Origin: CAYSLZ01 sp964547295
GTDB lineage: Bacteria > Patescibacteriota > Microgenomatia > UBA12405 > JAHJSD01
Reading direction: 5' to 3'
Assembly (NCBI GenBank): GCA_964547295.1
Contig: CAZJMH010000014.1
Location: forward strand, 1-15,226
Length of the DNA: 15,226 nt
Shown: piece by piece, positions 6,724-12,875 of the stretch
Layout of the letters: each line of letters starts with the position of its first letter
Numbering within the stretch: position 1 is the first letter of the stretch
Notes under the pieces: model-generated
Told to the model about the DNA's origin: nothing
Seen by the model: the letters and a program-made list of their open reading frames with translations, nothing else
Database searches by the model: none
Position numbers and translations under genes: made by a program

Positions 6724-7410
6724 CTAACTTGTTTCAGACCCAGAATCGGCTTCTGCTCGTAGATTTTCTAACCACTTTTCCCGTCTAAAGTAAGCCCAGA
6801 GTAAAATCGCTCCACAGGCAACGACAAAAACAATATTCATTATTGTCCCAAAATTATCCAGGCCGTCAGCAATTGAAAACAGAGCATCGCCGCTTCGCCA
6901 GCCGACCCAGCCAAGGATTAATCCCCTGACAATAAATCCCAAGCCGGTAGCCAAATAAAAACTAGCCGGTTTAATTCTTATTGCACCACAAGCGGCAGTA
7001 AAAAGAACTGATGGAACAATTGGAATTGCCCGGGAAACAAAAATAATAATTTCGTCATAAGCATTACCTTTAAAGTATTTTTTTCGAATTGCCTCAACGT
7101 CGTTCCAGGTTATTTCCAACCAACGGCTGAATTTGTTGATTATCCATTTACCACCAAACCAGGCAGCCAGATAAACGATTGTTGACCCGATTGTTGACCC
7201 GATTGAAAAAGGCAAAGCCGCTTTTAAAAATATGGTTTTAAAAACTTCGAAAAAGCCGGTAATGCCTTGGGGAACAAAGACGAACCCGGCGGCCATCGGG
7301 ATAATCGGGGAAGGAATCGGCACAACAACCTGTTCGACCAAACCGGCAATAATAACACTGATTACGCCGTTATTTTTTATTGCTTCAAAAATTATCTGGG
7401 CAAAATCCAT
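6724..7410 (-). CDS. DedA family (SNARE-associated/VTT domain) membrane protein
   Basis: Integral inner-membrane protein of 228 residues from the DedA family, whose members are linked to lipid-carrier flipping, envelope integrity and membrane potential. Family marks are an acidic residue in the first re-entrant segment with prolines (E26 in VEQVVVPIPSP, 25-35), GSTIGSTIVYLAAWFGG (71-87), and SRAIPIVPS with R127 (126-134). Further hydrophobic helices lie at about 151-170 and 189-206, followed by a charged tail. The gene is downstream of the adenosyltransferase on the same strand, but a palindromic repeat and its own near-leaderless promoter lie between them, so it is probably transcribed on its own. 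Its substrate cannot be inferred here. Confidence 0.85.
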   Translation of the reverse strand: MDFAQIIFEAIKNNGVISVIIAGLVEQVVVPIPSPIIPMAAGFVFVPQGITGFFEVFKTIFLKAALPFSIGSTIGSTIVYLAAWFGGKWIINKFSRWLEITWNDVEAIRKKYFKGNAYDEIIIFVSRAIPIVPSVLFTAACGAIRIKPASFYLATGLGFIVRGLILGWVGWRSGDALFSIADGLDNFGTIMNIVFVVACGAILLWAYFRREKWLENLRAEADSGSETS

Positions 7411-7417
7411 AATTTAT

Positions 7418-7426
7418 ATAATAACA
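7418..7426 (-). promoter_or_regulatory. Extended -10 promoter of the DedA gene
   Basis: TGTTATTAT on the minus strand (TGn plus TATTAT at 7418-7423) ends seven bases before ATG 7410, predicting a leader of about one base. The -35 region would fall inside the adjacent palindromic repeat. Confidence 0.55.
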
Positions 7427-7430
7427 CATG

Positions 7431-7505
7431 GTAGGGGCGGACCAGTCTCGACGTCTAGGCGGACCAGTTTGTCCGCCCAGGACAAACACATTGATTTGCC
7501 CCTAC
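7431..7505. repeat. GTAGGGGC palindromic repeat, composite copy
   Basis: The ends GTAGGGGC (7431-7438) and GCCCCTAC (7498-7505) are perfect inverted repeats. Inside are GGCGGAC/GTCCGCC (7458-7464 with 7471-7477), GTTTGTCC/GGACAAAC (7467-7474 with 7480-7487), and a direct repeat of GGCGGACCAGT 22 bases apart (7436 and 7458). It looks like nested or duplicated units of one family. Related copies lie at 10715-10767 and 10984-11011. Its right end contains the stop codon of the adenosyltransferase gene. Confidence 0.8.
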
Positions 7506-7993
7506 ATTAAACCCAACAAGAACAAAAACCAGGAAAGACGATTAAAATAATCTAAAACCTCAAGGGGTAAATCTTGGTATCGATTAAGCGAAACTAACCT
7601 CCGCTCAGTTTTACGAACTGCTACCCTAGCCAAACTAAGTCTTGTTTCGAGCTCGGATTTGCCAGATAAAACAAATTTTGGGGGAACTTTAACTTGGTTT
7701 TCTATTTCTTTAATTTGTTTTTCCAGCCAGTTCAATTCACTTCGCTCCACCTCGGAGGAGTCCGTCCCGGCCACCGTCCGAGGAGAAAATCCTTGCCCAT
7801 TATAACCAGCTATAAATGACGAGAAGCCAGCAATATCTTTTTGGATTCGGGTTAAAAGCTTGCTTTTTTCCTCATCGGCTTTTAATTTAGCCGCACCAAT
7901 TTCAACACTCGATTGATCTAAACAGCCTAGAACTTCAAAAATTAAATTGTCTTTTTCAATATTTTGACCATTAATTCTCGTATCTGTGGACAT
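7502..7993 (-). CDS. PduO-type ATP:corrinoid adenosyltransferase-like protein, reduced
   Basis: Predicted to transfer adenosyl from ATP to reduced cobalamin, making the cofactor used by NrdJ encoded just upstream. Over 163 residues the C-terminal half matches the family: FVLSGKSELETRLSLARV, RKTERR and DYFNRLSWFLF. By memory of the Lactobacillus PduO structure, F107, R123, R127 and N151 match its F112, R128, R132 and N156 in exact spacing. Oddities: the N-terminal ATP motif TGDxGxT is missing and an in-frame TAA lies just upstream of the ATG. The usual Asp of NRLSD is W155. The C-terminus stops at a TAG supplied by a palindromic repeat, and a GC-rich in-frame palindrome encodes about residues 69-86. 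A leaderless-type promoter fixes the start. It is either a minimal enzyme, a corrinoid-binding relative, or a decaying gene. Confidence 0.72.
   Translation of the reverse strand: MSTDTRINGQNIEKDNLIFEVLGCLDQSSVEIGAAKLKADEEKSKLLTRIQKDIAGFSSFIAGYNGQGFSPRTVAGTDSSEVERSELNWLEKQIKEIENQVKVPPKFVLSGKSELETRLSLARVAVRKTERRLVSLNRYQDLPLEVLDYFNRLSWFLFLLGLM
7750..7783. repeat. GC-rich palindrome inside the adenosyltransferase gene
   Basis: CCTCGGA (7750-7756) and TCCGAGG (7777-7783) form an inverted repeat around a 20-base GC-rich centre in an otherwise AT-rich gene. The GC-rich stretch of about 7737-7790 encodes FSPRTVAGTDSSEVERSE in frame, in a loop that varies in length in the PduO family. It resembles an inserted palindromic element of the kind known in Rickettsia genes. 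Confidence 0.5.
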
Positions 7994-7999
7994 GCAAAT

Positions 8000-8010
8000 A
8001 TCTTATCATA
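8000..8010 (-). promoter_or_regulatory. Extended -10 promoter, leaderless adenosyltransferase gene
   Basis: TATGATAAGAT on the minus strand (TGn plus TAAGAT at 8000-8005) is followed by six bases and then ATG at 7993, the same layout as at the GalU-like gene and secE. No Shine-Dalgarno sequence is present. Confidence 0.68.
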
Positions 8011-8030
8011 TTTTTATTATGAAGATTGCT

Positions 8031-8053
8031 CCCGCTCGCCCAAAAAATCGGGC
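8031..8053. repeat. Hairpin with A/T-run loop upstream of the adenosyltransferase gene
   Basis: GCCC (8038-8041) and GGGC (8050-8053) flank a run of six A; CCCG (8031-8034) offers an alternative partner for CGGG (8049-8052). It lies upstream of the adenosyltransferase promoter and could be a secondary terminator of nrdJ transcription or a dispersed repeat. Confidence 0.4.
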
Positions 8054-8059
8054 TCACTC

Positions 8060-8115
8060 ATGGCTAAATGGTTAGATTGTTAGAAAATCAATATAACAAT
8101 ATGACAATATAACAA
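8060..8115. repeat. Degenerate 8-bp tandem array
   Basis: Seven consecutive 8-base registers run from ATGGCTAA through ATGGTTAG, ATTGTTAG and AAAATCAA to TATAACAA, TATGACAA and TATAACAA. The left units are roughly the reverse complement of the right ones (ATTGTTA 8076-8082 with TAACAAT 8094-8100), so the array could also fold. It shares unit length and the CAAT core with 395-426. Confidence 0.6.
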
Positions 8116-8116
8116 T

Positions 8117-8143
8117 ACCCCGAAGGGGTCGTCTTTTAGACGA
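8117..8143 (-). terminator. Paired hairpins downstream of nrdJ
   Basis: Starting 15 bases after the nrdJ stop, the transcript would form TCGTCT/AGACGA (8129-8143, three-base loop) and then ACCCC/GGGGT (8117-8129), closed by TTC or a UUCG-type loop. The following sequence is A/T-rich but has no clean U-tract, so termination is plausible rather than certain. Confidence 0.5.
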
Positions 8144-8158
8144 TGACAATTTAATTAT

Positions 8159-10570
8159 TTAACATTTAGAGTAACCGCAGCTTTGACACTTAACACAACC
8201 CTCTTCTAATACCAAAGTCGCGTTGCCGCATTCAGGACAAATATCTTTTCTTTTTTCTCCGTTGACTTTTAAAGATTGCTGCTCTGAAATCACCCTTACT
8301 TCTCCACCCTTTCCGTTTTCCCTAATATGCCTATCAAGGACTTTGGCGATACCATCAGCTAAAGACCTAACCCGCTCCTTGCCAAATCCAACTGAGCCAC
8401 CACCGCCAATACCTTCTAACTGGTCCACAATTAGCTCAGTTACTTCTTTAGGAGTTAAACCAGGTGATGAAATCCGCAAACATAAAGAAATTAAACGACC
8501 AATTGCTTCTGCATCAGCAGCAACATCAGAACCGGCTTTTCCCACATTAACAAAAACCTCCAATGGATGATCTGTCTTACCATTATGATTGACGGTTACA
8601 AAAGCAGTTCCAACCGGCGTTTCAACCCGATATGTATAGCCTTTAACTGCTGCCGGACGCGGTTTCACATCAAACTCCTCGGCCTTAATTTCAACATCAT
8701 CTTCGTCATCCACCCCAGAAGTCAACACCTGCTCACCCTTACATCCATCTCTAAAAACAGTAATTCCATTACAGCCTTTCTGATAAGAAAGTAAAATTGC
8801 TTCTTTAACATTTTCTTTAGTTGCCTTGTTTGGTAAATTTATTGTTTTAGATACCGCATTATCAACATATTTTTGAAAAGCAGCCTGCATTTTTACATGC
8901 CATTGATAATCAATTTCATGGGCGGTTTTAAAGATATTTTTCATTCTTGAGGTTGCTGAACTTACCTCGCCTAAATGGCCCTTCTTTTTAACTTCCTTTA
9001 AAACTTGATTGCCGTTTTTGTATTTTGACATTGCTTGTTCAAAAAAAGGATTGACAAAATGAAGTTTTCTGTCTTCAACCGTATGGGTGAATGCTAAAGC
9101 AAATATTGGCTCAATACCTGAAGAACAACCAGCAATAATCGAAATTGAACCTGTTGGGGCAATAGTGGTTATAGTTGCATTTCGTTTTGGTTTTTCATTT
9201 TTGTAAATTGATTTATTAAAATTAGGAAAAGGTTTTTTTTCTTCAGCTAAATTTTCAGACTCATCCCAACCTTTGTCATTAATAAACTTCATCACTTTTT
9301 GACCTAGTTTTACTGCCTCTTTACTATCATAAGCAACTCTTAATTGAAAAAGTAAATCCGACCACCCCATTATCCCCAGGCCAATCCGGCGATTTAGTTT
9401 TACTGACTCTTCTATCTCTGGCAAGGGAAAGGGGTTGACATCAATAACATTATCCAAAAACCGAACTGATAATCGAACAATTCTTTCTAATTTATCCCAA
9501 TCAATATTGTAGCCACGACCACGTCGCTTAACCATTTTACCCAAATTAATACTGCCCAAATTACAAGATTCATTTGGATAAAGCGGCTGCTCACCACAAG
9601 GATTTGTTGCCTCAACCGGCCCCATATCTGGAACAGGATTAGCCGAGGTTTTGTTTATTCGGTCTAACCAAACAACACCAGGATCACCTGATGCCCAAGC
9701 AGCGCTTATCAAATGGTCGAAAACCTTTTTAGCAGACTTCTCCCCAATTTTTTCACCCTTTTTATACCGACCATTACTACCCTTGGGCCAACCAGATTGG
9801 GCAATTAGGGAATAATCTTCTCCATTTTTTAAAGCGCTCATAAAATCTTCAGTTATACCAACAGAAACATTAAAGTTAGTTATTCCGCCGTCCAATTTAC
9901 ACCGAATAAAAGCCTCGATATCCGGGTGATCAACTCGGAGGACACCCATATTGGCACCGCGACGGCGGCCTCCTTGCTTAACCTGCTCAGTTGCAGAATC
10001 AAAAACCCTCATAAAGGAAACCGGCCCTGAAGCAACTCCGCCGCTTTTTTTAACCCGACTGCCGCTTGGCCTTAAGCGGCTAAAAGAAAAACCAGTTCCT
10101 CCACCAGATTGATGAACAACAGCAGCATCTCTTACCGCTTTAAAAATTCCATCGATAGAATCATTAACTGGCAAAACATAACAACCTGAATATTGTAAAT
10201 CAGTTCCCCGACCAGCATTCATTAATGTCGGCGAGTTGGGCAGAAAAAGTTTATCGGCCATCATCTGATAAAAAAGGCTTTTCCACTCATCAACTTTTTT
10301 TTGATCTGCACCATATTTTTTCTCTACTTCTGCCATTTCATCAGCAACTCGCCAAAGCATTTCCTCCGGAGTTTCATCTACTTTTCCCCGACTATCCTTC
10401 TTTAAGTAACGCTCCTTCAAAATACGCACTGATTGAGGGGACCAATTAGTTTTTTTTAATCTTTTCTTTTTGGATGCCATATAATTCAAATCTGACTTTA
10501 AAATAAATCGGGGGGCAGACCCGAAAGTTAATTTTTCACCGGGCAGGGCTGTTTTAATTGTTATGGCCAT
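8159..10570 (-). CDS. nrdJ: Adenosylcobalamin-dependent class II ribonucleotide reductase
   Basis: Reduces ribonucleotides to deoxyribonucleotides in the cytoplasm using an adenosylcobalamin-generated thiyl radical, with no oxygen or iron subunit needed. All 803 residues look intact. C130 (in YSGCYVLP) and C336 (in SCNLGSINL) form the redox pair. N323, C325 and E327 in NPCGE are the radical site. APTGSIS (471-477) is the phosphate loop. A TSCPD-type domain covers about 640-750, and a C-terminal Cys cluster (C778, C781, C792, C795, C798, C803) re-reduces the active site or binds zinc. An in-frame TAG lies two codons upstream, so it starts at 10570 or at Met31 (10480), where family similarity begins. 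The downstream same-strand gene resembles an adenosyltransferase that would supply its cofactor. Confidence 0.96.
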   Translation of the reverse strand: MAITIKTALPGEKLTFGSAPRFILKSDLNYMASKKKRLKKTNWSPQSVRILKERYLKKDSRGKVDETPEEMLWRVADEMAEVEKKYGADQKKVDEWKSLFYQMMADKLFLPNSPTLMNAGRGTDLQYSGCYVLPVNDSIDGIFKAVRDAAVVHQSGGGTGFSFSRLRPSGSRVKKSGGVASGPVSFMRVFDSATEQVKQGGRRRGANMGVLRVDHPDIEAFIRCKLDGGITNFNVSVGITEDFMSALKNGEDYSLIAQSGWPKGSNGRYKKGEKIGEKSAKKVFDHLISAAWASGDPGVVWLDRINKTSANPVPDMGPVEATNPCGEQPLYPNESCNLGSINLGKMVKRRGRGYNIDWDKLERIVRLSVRFLDNVIDVNPFPLPEIEESVKLNRRIGLGIMGWSDLLFQLRVAYDSKEAVKLGQKVMKFINDKGWDESENLAEEKKPFPNFNKSIYKNEKPKRNATITTIAPTGSISIIAGCSSGIEPIFALAFTHTVEDRKLHFVNPFFEQAMSKYKNGNQVLKEVKKKGHLGEVSSATSRMKNIFKTAHEIDYQWHVKMQAAFQKYVDNAVSKTINLPNKATKENVKEAILLSYQKGCNGITVFRDGCKGEQVLTSGVDDEDDVEIKAEEFDVKPRPAAVKGYTYRVETPVGTAFVTVNHNGKTDHPLEVFVNVGKAGSDVAADAEAIGRLISLCLRISSPGLTPKEVTELIVDQLEGIGGGGSVGFGKERVRSLADGIAKVLDRHIRENGKGGEVRVISEQQSLKVNGEKRKDICPECGNATLVLEEGCVKCQSCGYSKC

Positions 10571-10714
10571 TGACTAGAACTGTCAAGTGGCAATTTCTAT
10601 ATCAAAAACACTCAATGGTATATCATTCCCAATTAATTGGTGAAAACGAATTTTATCTAATTTCTGACCAATTTTAAAAAATAAAAATGGATAAGATATT
10701 TGATCAAATGTAAT
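10571..10714. promoter_or_regulatory. Divergent nrdJ/secE intergenic region, possible operators
   Basis: A perfect 12-bp palindrome CCAATTAATTGG lies at 10629-10640. Two TATATCA direct repeats (10598-10604, 10619-10625) are 21 bases apart, two helical turns. On the minus strand TGATATAGA (10596-10604) is a weak extended -10 for nrdJ with a leader of about 20 bases. A TTGACA (10581-10586), 17 bases from TAACAA, would instead start transcription inside the gene and favour Met31. No clear NrdR box or cobalamin riboswitch was recognised. Confidence 0.35.
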
Positions 10715-10767
10715 GTAAGGACAAACCCACCTGTTTCTTCCGGACAGTCATAAGTATCCGCTCCTAC
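10715..10767. repeat. Decayed GTAGGGGC-family palindromic repeat
   Basis: It begins GTAAGGACAAAC and ends TCCGCTCCTAC, degenerate versions of the ends of the copies at 7431-7505 and 10984-11011. Internally GGACAAAC (10719-10726) faces an imperfect GTTTCTTCC (10733-10741), and GGACAG faces AGTATCC. It ends nine bases before the extended -10 element of secE. Confidence 0.55.
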
Positions 10768-10775
10768 AGAATAAT

Positions 10776-10786
10776 TATGTTAAAAT
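10776..10786 (+). promoter_or_regulatory. Extended -10 promoter, leaderless secE operon
   Basis: TATGTTAAAAT (TGn plus TAAAAT at 10781-10786) is followed by six bases and ATG at 10793. The 11-base sequence and the spacing are identical to those before the GalU-like gene. No Shine-Dalgarno sequence is present. Confidence 0.7.
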
Positions 10787-10792
10787 AAGAGA

Positions 10793-10978
10793 ATGTTTAA
10801 ACAACTAAAACAATTCATAATAGAAGTTAGAGCTGTTATTGGAGAAGTTACTTGGCCTAATCAAAAAACTTTAATTCAGCTAACAATTGTGGTATTATTG
10901 GTTACTGTTGCCGTTGGTGCCCTCCTCGGAGCAGCAGATTTCCTATTTACAAAATTAATTAGTTGGTTAACATTGTAA
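10793..10978 (+). CDS. secE: Preprotein translocase subunit SecE
   Basis: Small essential subunit of the SecYEG channel, which carries unfolded proteins through the membrane. The 61-residue, single-membrane-span form is usual outside enterobacteria. An amphipathic N-terminal helix leads into VIGEVTWPNQKTLIQLT (residues 15-31), with the family's conserved EVxWP motif, followed by one hydrophobic span (about 32-52). It comes first in secE-nusG-rplK-rplA, as in many bacteria, and its ATG coincides with the predicted transcription start. A 28-bp palindromic repeat separates it from nusG, which could alter how much transcript reaches the rest of the operon. Confidence 0.93.
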   Translation: MFKQLKQFIIEVRAVIGEVTWPNQKTLIQLTIVVLLVTVAVGALLGAADFLFTKLISWLTL

Positions 10979-10983
10979 TAAAA

Positions 10984-11011
10984 GTAGAGACAAGTCGCGA
11001 CTTGCCCCTAC
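10984..11011. repeat. GTAGGGGC-family palindromic repeat, compact copy
   Basis: A 28-bp near-perfect palindrome with ends GTAG/CTAC, two mismatched positions, and a perfect 14-base core CAAGTCGCGACTTG. The right arm TTGCCCCTAC is identical to that of the copy at 7431-7505. It starts five bases after the secE stop and ends ten bases before the nusG start, so it would form a hairpin in the operon mRNA. Confidence 0.8.
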
Positions 11012-11021
11012 AAAAAATATT

Positions 11022-11633
11022 ATGTCAAAGAAAAATAAAAAAGACGAAACTAAACGTCACGGTAAAAAGAAAAAAATTCGCTACCAAATTAGTGACAAAA
11101 AAGCGCCGGAAAATGCCCAATGGTATGTAGTCCATACTTATTCAGGGCATGAATACAAAGTAGCTAATGCTTTAAAACAAAGAGTCAAGACAATGGGCCT
11201 AAGTGACAAAGTTTTTGAGCTGATTATTCCCCTGCAGGACAAGTTCGCCATTCGAAAGGGTGAAAAAATAAAAAAACAGGAAAAAGTATTTCCTGGCTAC
11301 ATTATACTTAAAATGATAATGTCAGATAATGCCTGGCTAGTAGTTCGAACTACACCAGGGGTTACCGGATTTGTCGGTGCTAGCAAAAAGCCTGAACCAA
11401 TATCAAAAGAAGAAGTTGATAAAATTTTAACTACAATCACTGAAGGAAAGGCTGAATACAAGGCAAAATTTTCAGTTGGAGAAGCAGTTAAAATTACTGA
11501 CGGTCCTTTTGCTGAGTTTTTAGGAACTATTGAAGAAGTGGATAAACAAAAAGGTAAGCTCAAAGTTTTAGTTTCTATCTTTGGTCGAGAAACACCAGTT
11601 GAAGTTGATTTTTTACAAGTTAGCAAAGTATAA
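11022..11633 (+). CDS. nusG: Transcription termination/antitermination factor NusG
   Basis: Binds RNA polymerase and links it to Rho or to ribosomal protein S10. The 203-residue protein has a strongly basic, probably disordered N-terminal tail (1-30) not found in typical NusG. It is followed by the NGN domain from QWYVVHTYSGHEYKVANAL (33-51) through KVFPGYIILKM (88-98) and TPGVTGFVG (111-119), and a KOW domain (about 150-203, with ITDGPFAEFLGTIEEVD). The length and both domains indicate an intact gene. It sits between secE and rplK in the classical order. No Shine-Dalgarno sequence precedes the ATG, whose upstream flank is a palindromic repeat. Confidence 0.95.
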   Translation: MSKKNKKDETKRHGKKKKIRYQISDKKAPENAQWYVVHTYSGHEYKVANALKQRVKTMGLSDKVFELIIPLQDKFAIRKGEKIKKQEKVFPGYIILKMIMSDNAWLVVRTTPGVTGFVGASKKPEPISKEEVDKILTTITEGKAEYKAKFSVGEAVKITDGPFAEFLGTIEEVDKQKGKLKVLVSIFGRETPVEVDFLQVSKV

Positions 11634-11638
11634 ATAAC

Positions 11639-12067
11639 ATGGCAAAAAAAGTAAAAGCATTAGTTAAACTAAATTTACCTGGTGGCGCAGCCAATCCTGG
11701 CCCTCCGGCTGGTCCAGCCTTAGGTCAACACGGTGTTGCAATCATGGATTTTGTCAACCAATTTAACGAAAAAACAAAAGACAAAAAAGGTGATGTTATT
11801 CCAGTCGAAATTACCATATACGAAGACCGGTCGTTCAATTTTATCACTAAAAAACCACCAGTGGCTTCCTTAATTAAAAAGGCAATTGGTCTAGAAAAAG
11901 GAGCTGAAAAAACCGGGCGTGAAAAGGTCGGCAAATTAACTGAAAAACAAGTAGAAGAAATAGCCAAAGAAAAAATGCCAGATTTAAACACTAGTGATAT
12001 TCAAGCAGCAAAAAGAATTGTTACTGGAACAGCAAAAAGTATGGGAGTTGAAATAGTTAAAAATTAA
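11639..12067 (+). CDS. rplK: Large-subunit ribosomal protein L11 (uL11)
   Basis: Binds the GTPase-associated centre of 23S rRNA at the base of the ribosomal stalk. The 142 residues are the usual length. The Pro-rich N-terminal domain LPGGAANPGPPAGPALGQHG (14-33) is highly conserved and forms part of the thiostrepton site. The RNA-binding C-terminal domain includes KVGKLTEKQVEEIAKEKMPD and GTAKSMG. It begins five bases after the nusG stop. Its stop codon lies in a 27-bp sequence that is repeated after rplA. Confidence 0.97.
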   Translation: MAKKVKALVKLNLPGGAANPGPPAGPALGQHGVAIMDFVNQFNEKTKDKKGDVIPVEITIYEDRSFNFITKKPPVASLIKKAIGLEKGAEKTGREKVGKLTEKQVEEIAKEKMPDLNTSDIQAAKRIVTGTAKSMGVEIVKN

Positions 12068-12086
12068 AAGTGAAAAATTAAAAGTG
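12055..12086 (+). repeat. Intercistronic tandem repeat at rplK/rplA
   Basis: A 14-base unit, AAAAATTAAAAGTG, occurs twice in perfect tandem (12059-12072, 12073-12086). The first copy carries the rplK TAA stop, and the second ends in the GTG start of rplA. Bases 12055-12081 are identical to 12863-12889 after rplA. Confidence 0.8.
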
Positions 12087-12875
12087 GCTAAAAACAAAGA
12101 CGAAAAAAAGCACAATAAGGTTAAAACCACCGGTTTAGGCGGTGGTGAGCGGGTTACTGCTGTTGAAGGCAAAACTGGAAAAAAGCCAACTGAAGTAGTA
12201 GACACAGCCTCAAACCAGAGTTCCTCGGAAAACTTGGAACACGGTTCAGGGTTAAAAAAACGAAAGGTGGGACAAGAAGAGCCGGGTAAAAAATACAAGC
12301 AGGTAAAGAATAAAATTAATCCTGGTAAAAAATATTTAATAGAAAAAGCAGTTAAATTGGTTAAAGAAGTTTCAATCACTAATTTTACTGGCAACTTAGA
12401 AGCACACTTGGTAGTTAATAAAACTGGAAAATTTGGCGAAGTAGATCTCCCCTATTTTAAAGGCAAAGAAAAGAAAATTGCCATTGCTAATAGTCAAATT
12501 ATAAAAAAAATAGACCGGGGAGAAATTGATTTTGATCTTCTCTTATCTTCTCCCAAATGGATGCCTAAACTTGCCAAATACGGAAAAATCCTAGGGCCAC
12601 AAGGATTAATGCCTAATCCAAAAGATGGAACTTTAACTGAAGAACCAAAAAAATTAAAAGAAAAACTTGAAAAAAAGGAAACAATTAAATTAGAAACTGA
12701 ACGCAAGCATCCGATAATGCACTTAGTCCTTGGAAAACTTGATCAGCCCCAAAAAGAACTGGCCGCTAACGTTAAAAAATTAATTTCTCATCTTGGGCCA
12801 AAAAAGATAAAAAAAATGGTATTATCACCAACCATGGGACCAGGAGTAAAAGTAAAAGTCAAAGTTAAAAATTAA
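12084..12875 (+). CDS. rplA: Large-subunit ribosomal protein L1 (uL1), extended N-terminus
   Basis: Binds the mobile L1 stalk of 23S rRNA, helps release deacylated tRNA, and in other bacteria represses its own operon. GTG at 12084 is the start; no other early start fits. At 263 residues it exceeds the usual 230 or so because of a charged, low-complexity N-terminal extension (about 1-76). The core is compact: KKYLIEKAVKLV (82-93) opens domain I, domain II (about 130-185) seems about 20 residues short, and signature KILGPQGLMPNPKDGTL (168-184) and C-terminal SPTMGPGVKVKV (248-259) are intact. rplJ and rplL, the usual next genes, are absent; murE follows after 13 bases. Confidence 0.94.
   Translation: MAKNKDEKKHNKVKTTGLGGGERVTAVEGKTGKKPTEVVDTASNQSSSENLEHGSGLKKRKVGQEEPGKKYKQVKNKINPGKKYLIEKAVKLVKEVSITNFTGNLEAHLVVNKTGKFGEVDLPYFKGKEKKIAIANSQIIKKIDRGEIDFDLLLSSPKWMPKLAKYGKILGPQGLMPNPKDGTLTEEPKKLKEKLEKKETIKLETERKHPIMHLVLGKLDQPQKELAANVKKLISHLGPKKIKKMVLSPTMGPGVKVKVKVKN

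Noticed and set aside
395..8115. CRISPR array
   Set aside because: The repeats are 8-base degenerate units without spacers, and no cas gene is present.
10571..10600. Possible cobalamin riboswitch before nrdJ, because GCCACTT resembles the conserved GCCACTG
   Set aside because: The coding sequence starts about 13 bases later, leaving no room for the B12 box and the rest of the fold, and no other riboswitch core segments were seen upstream.
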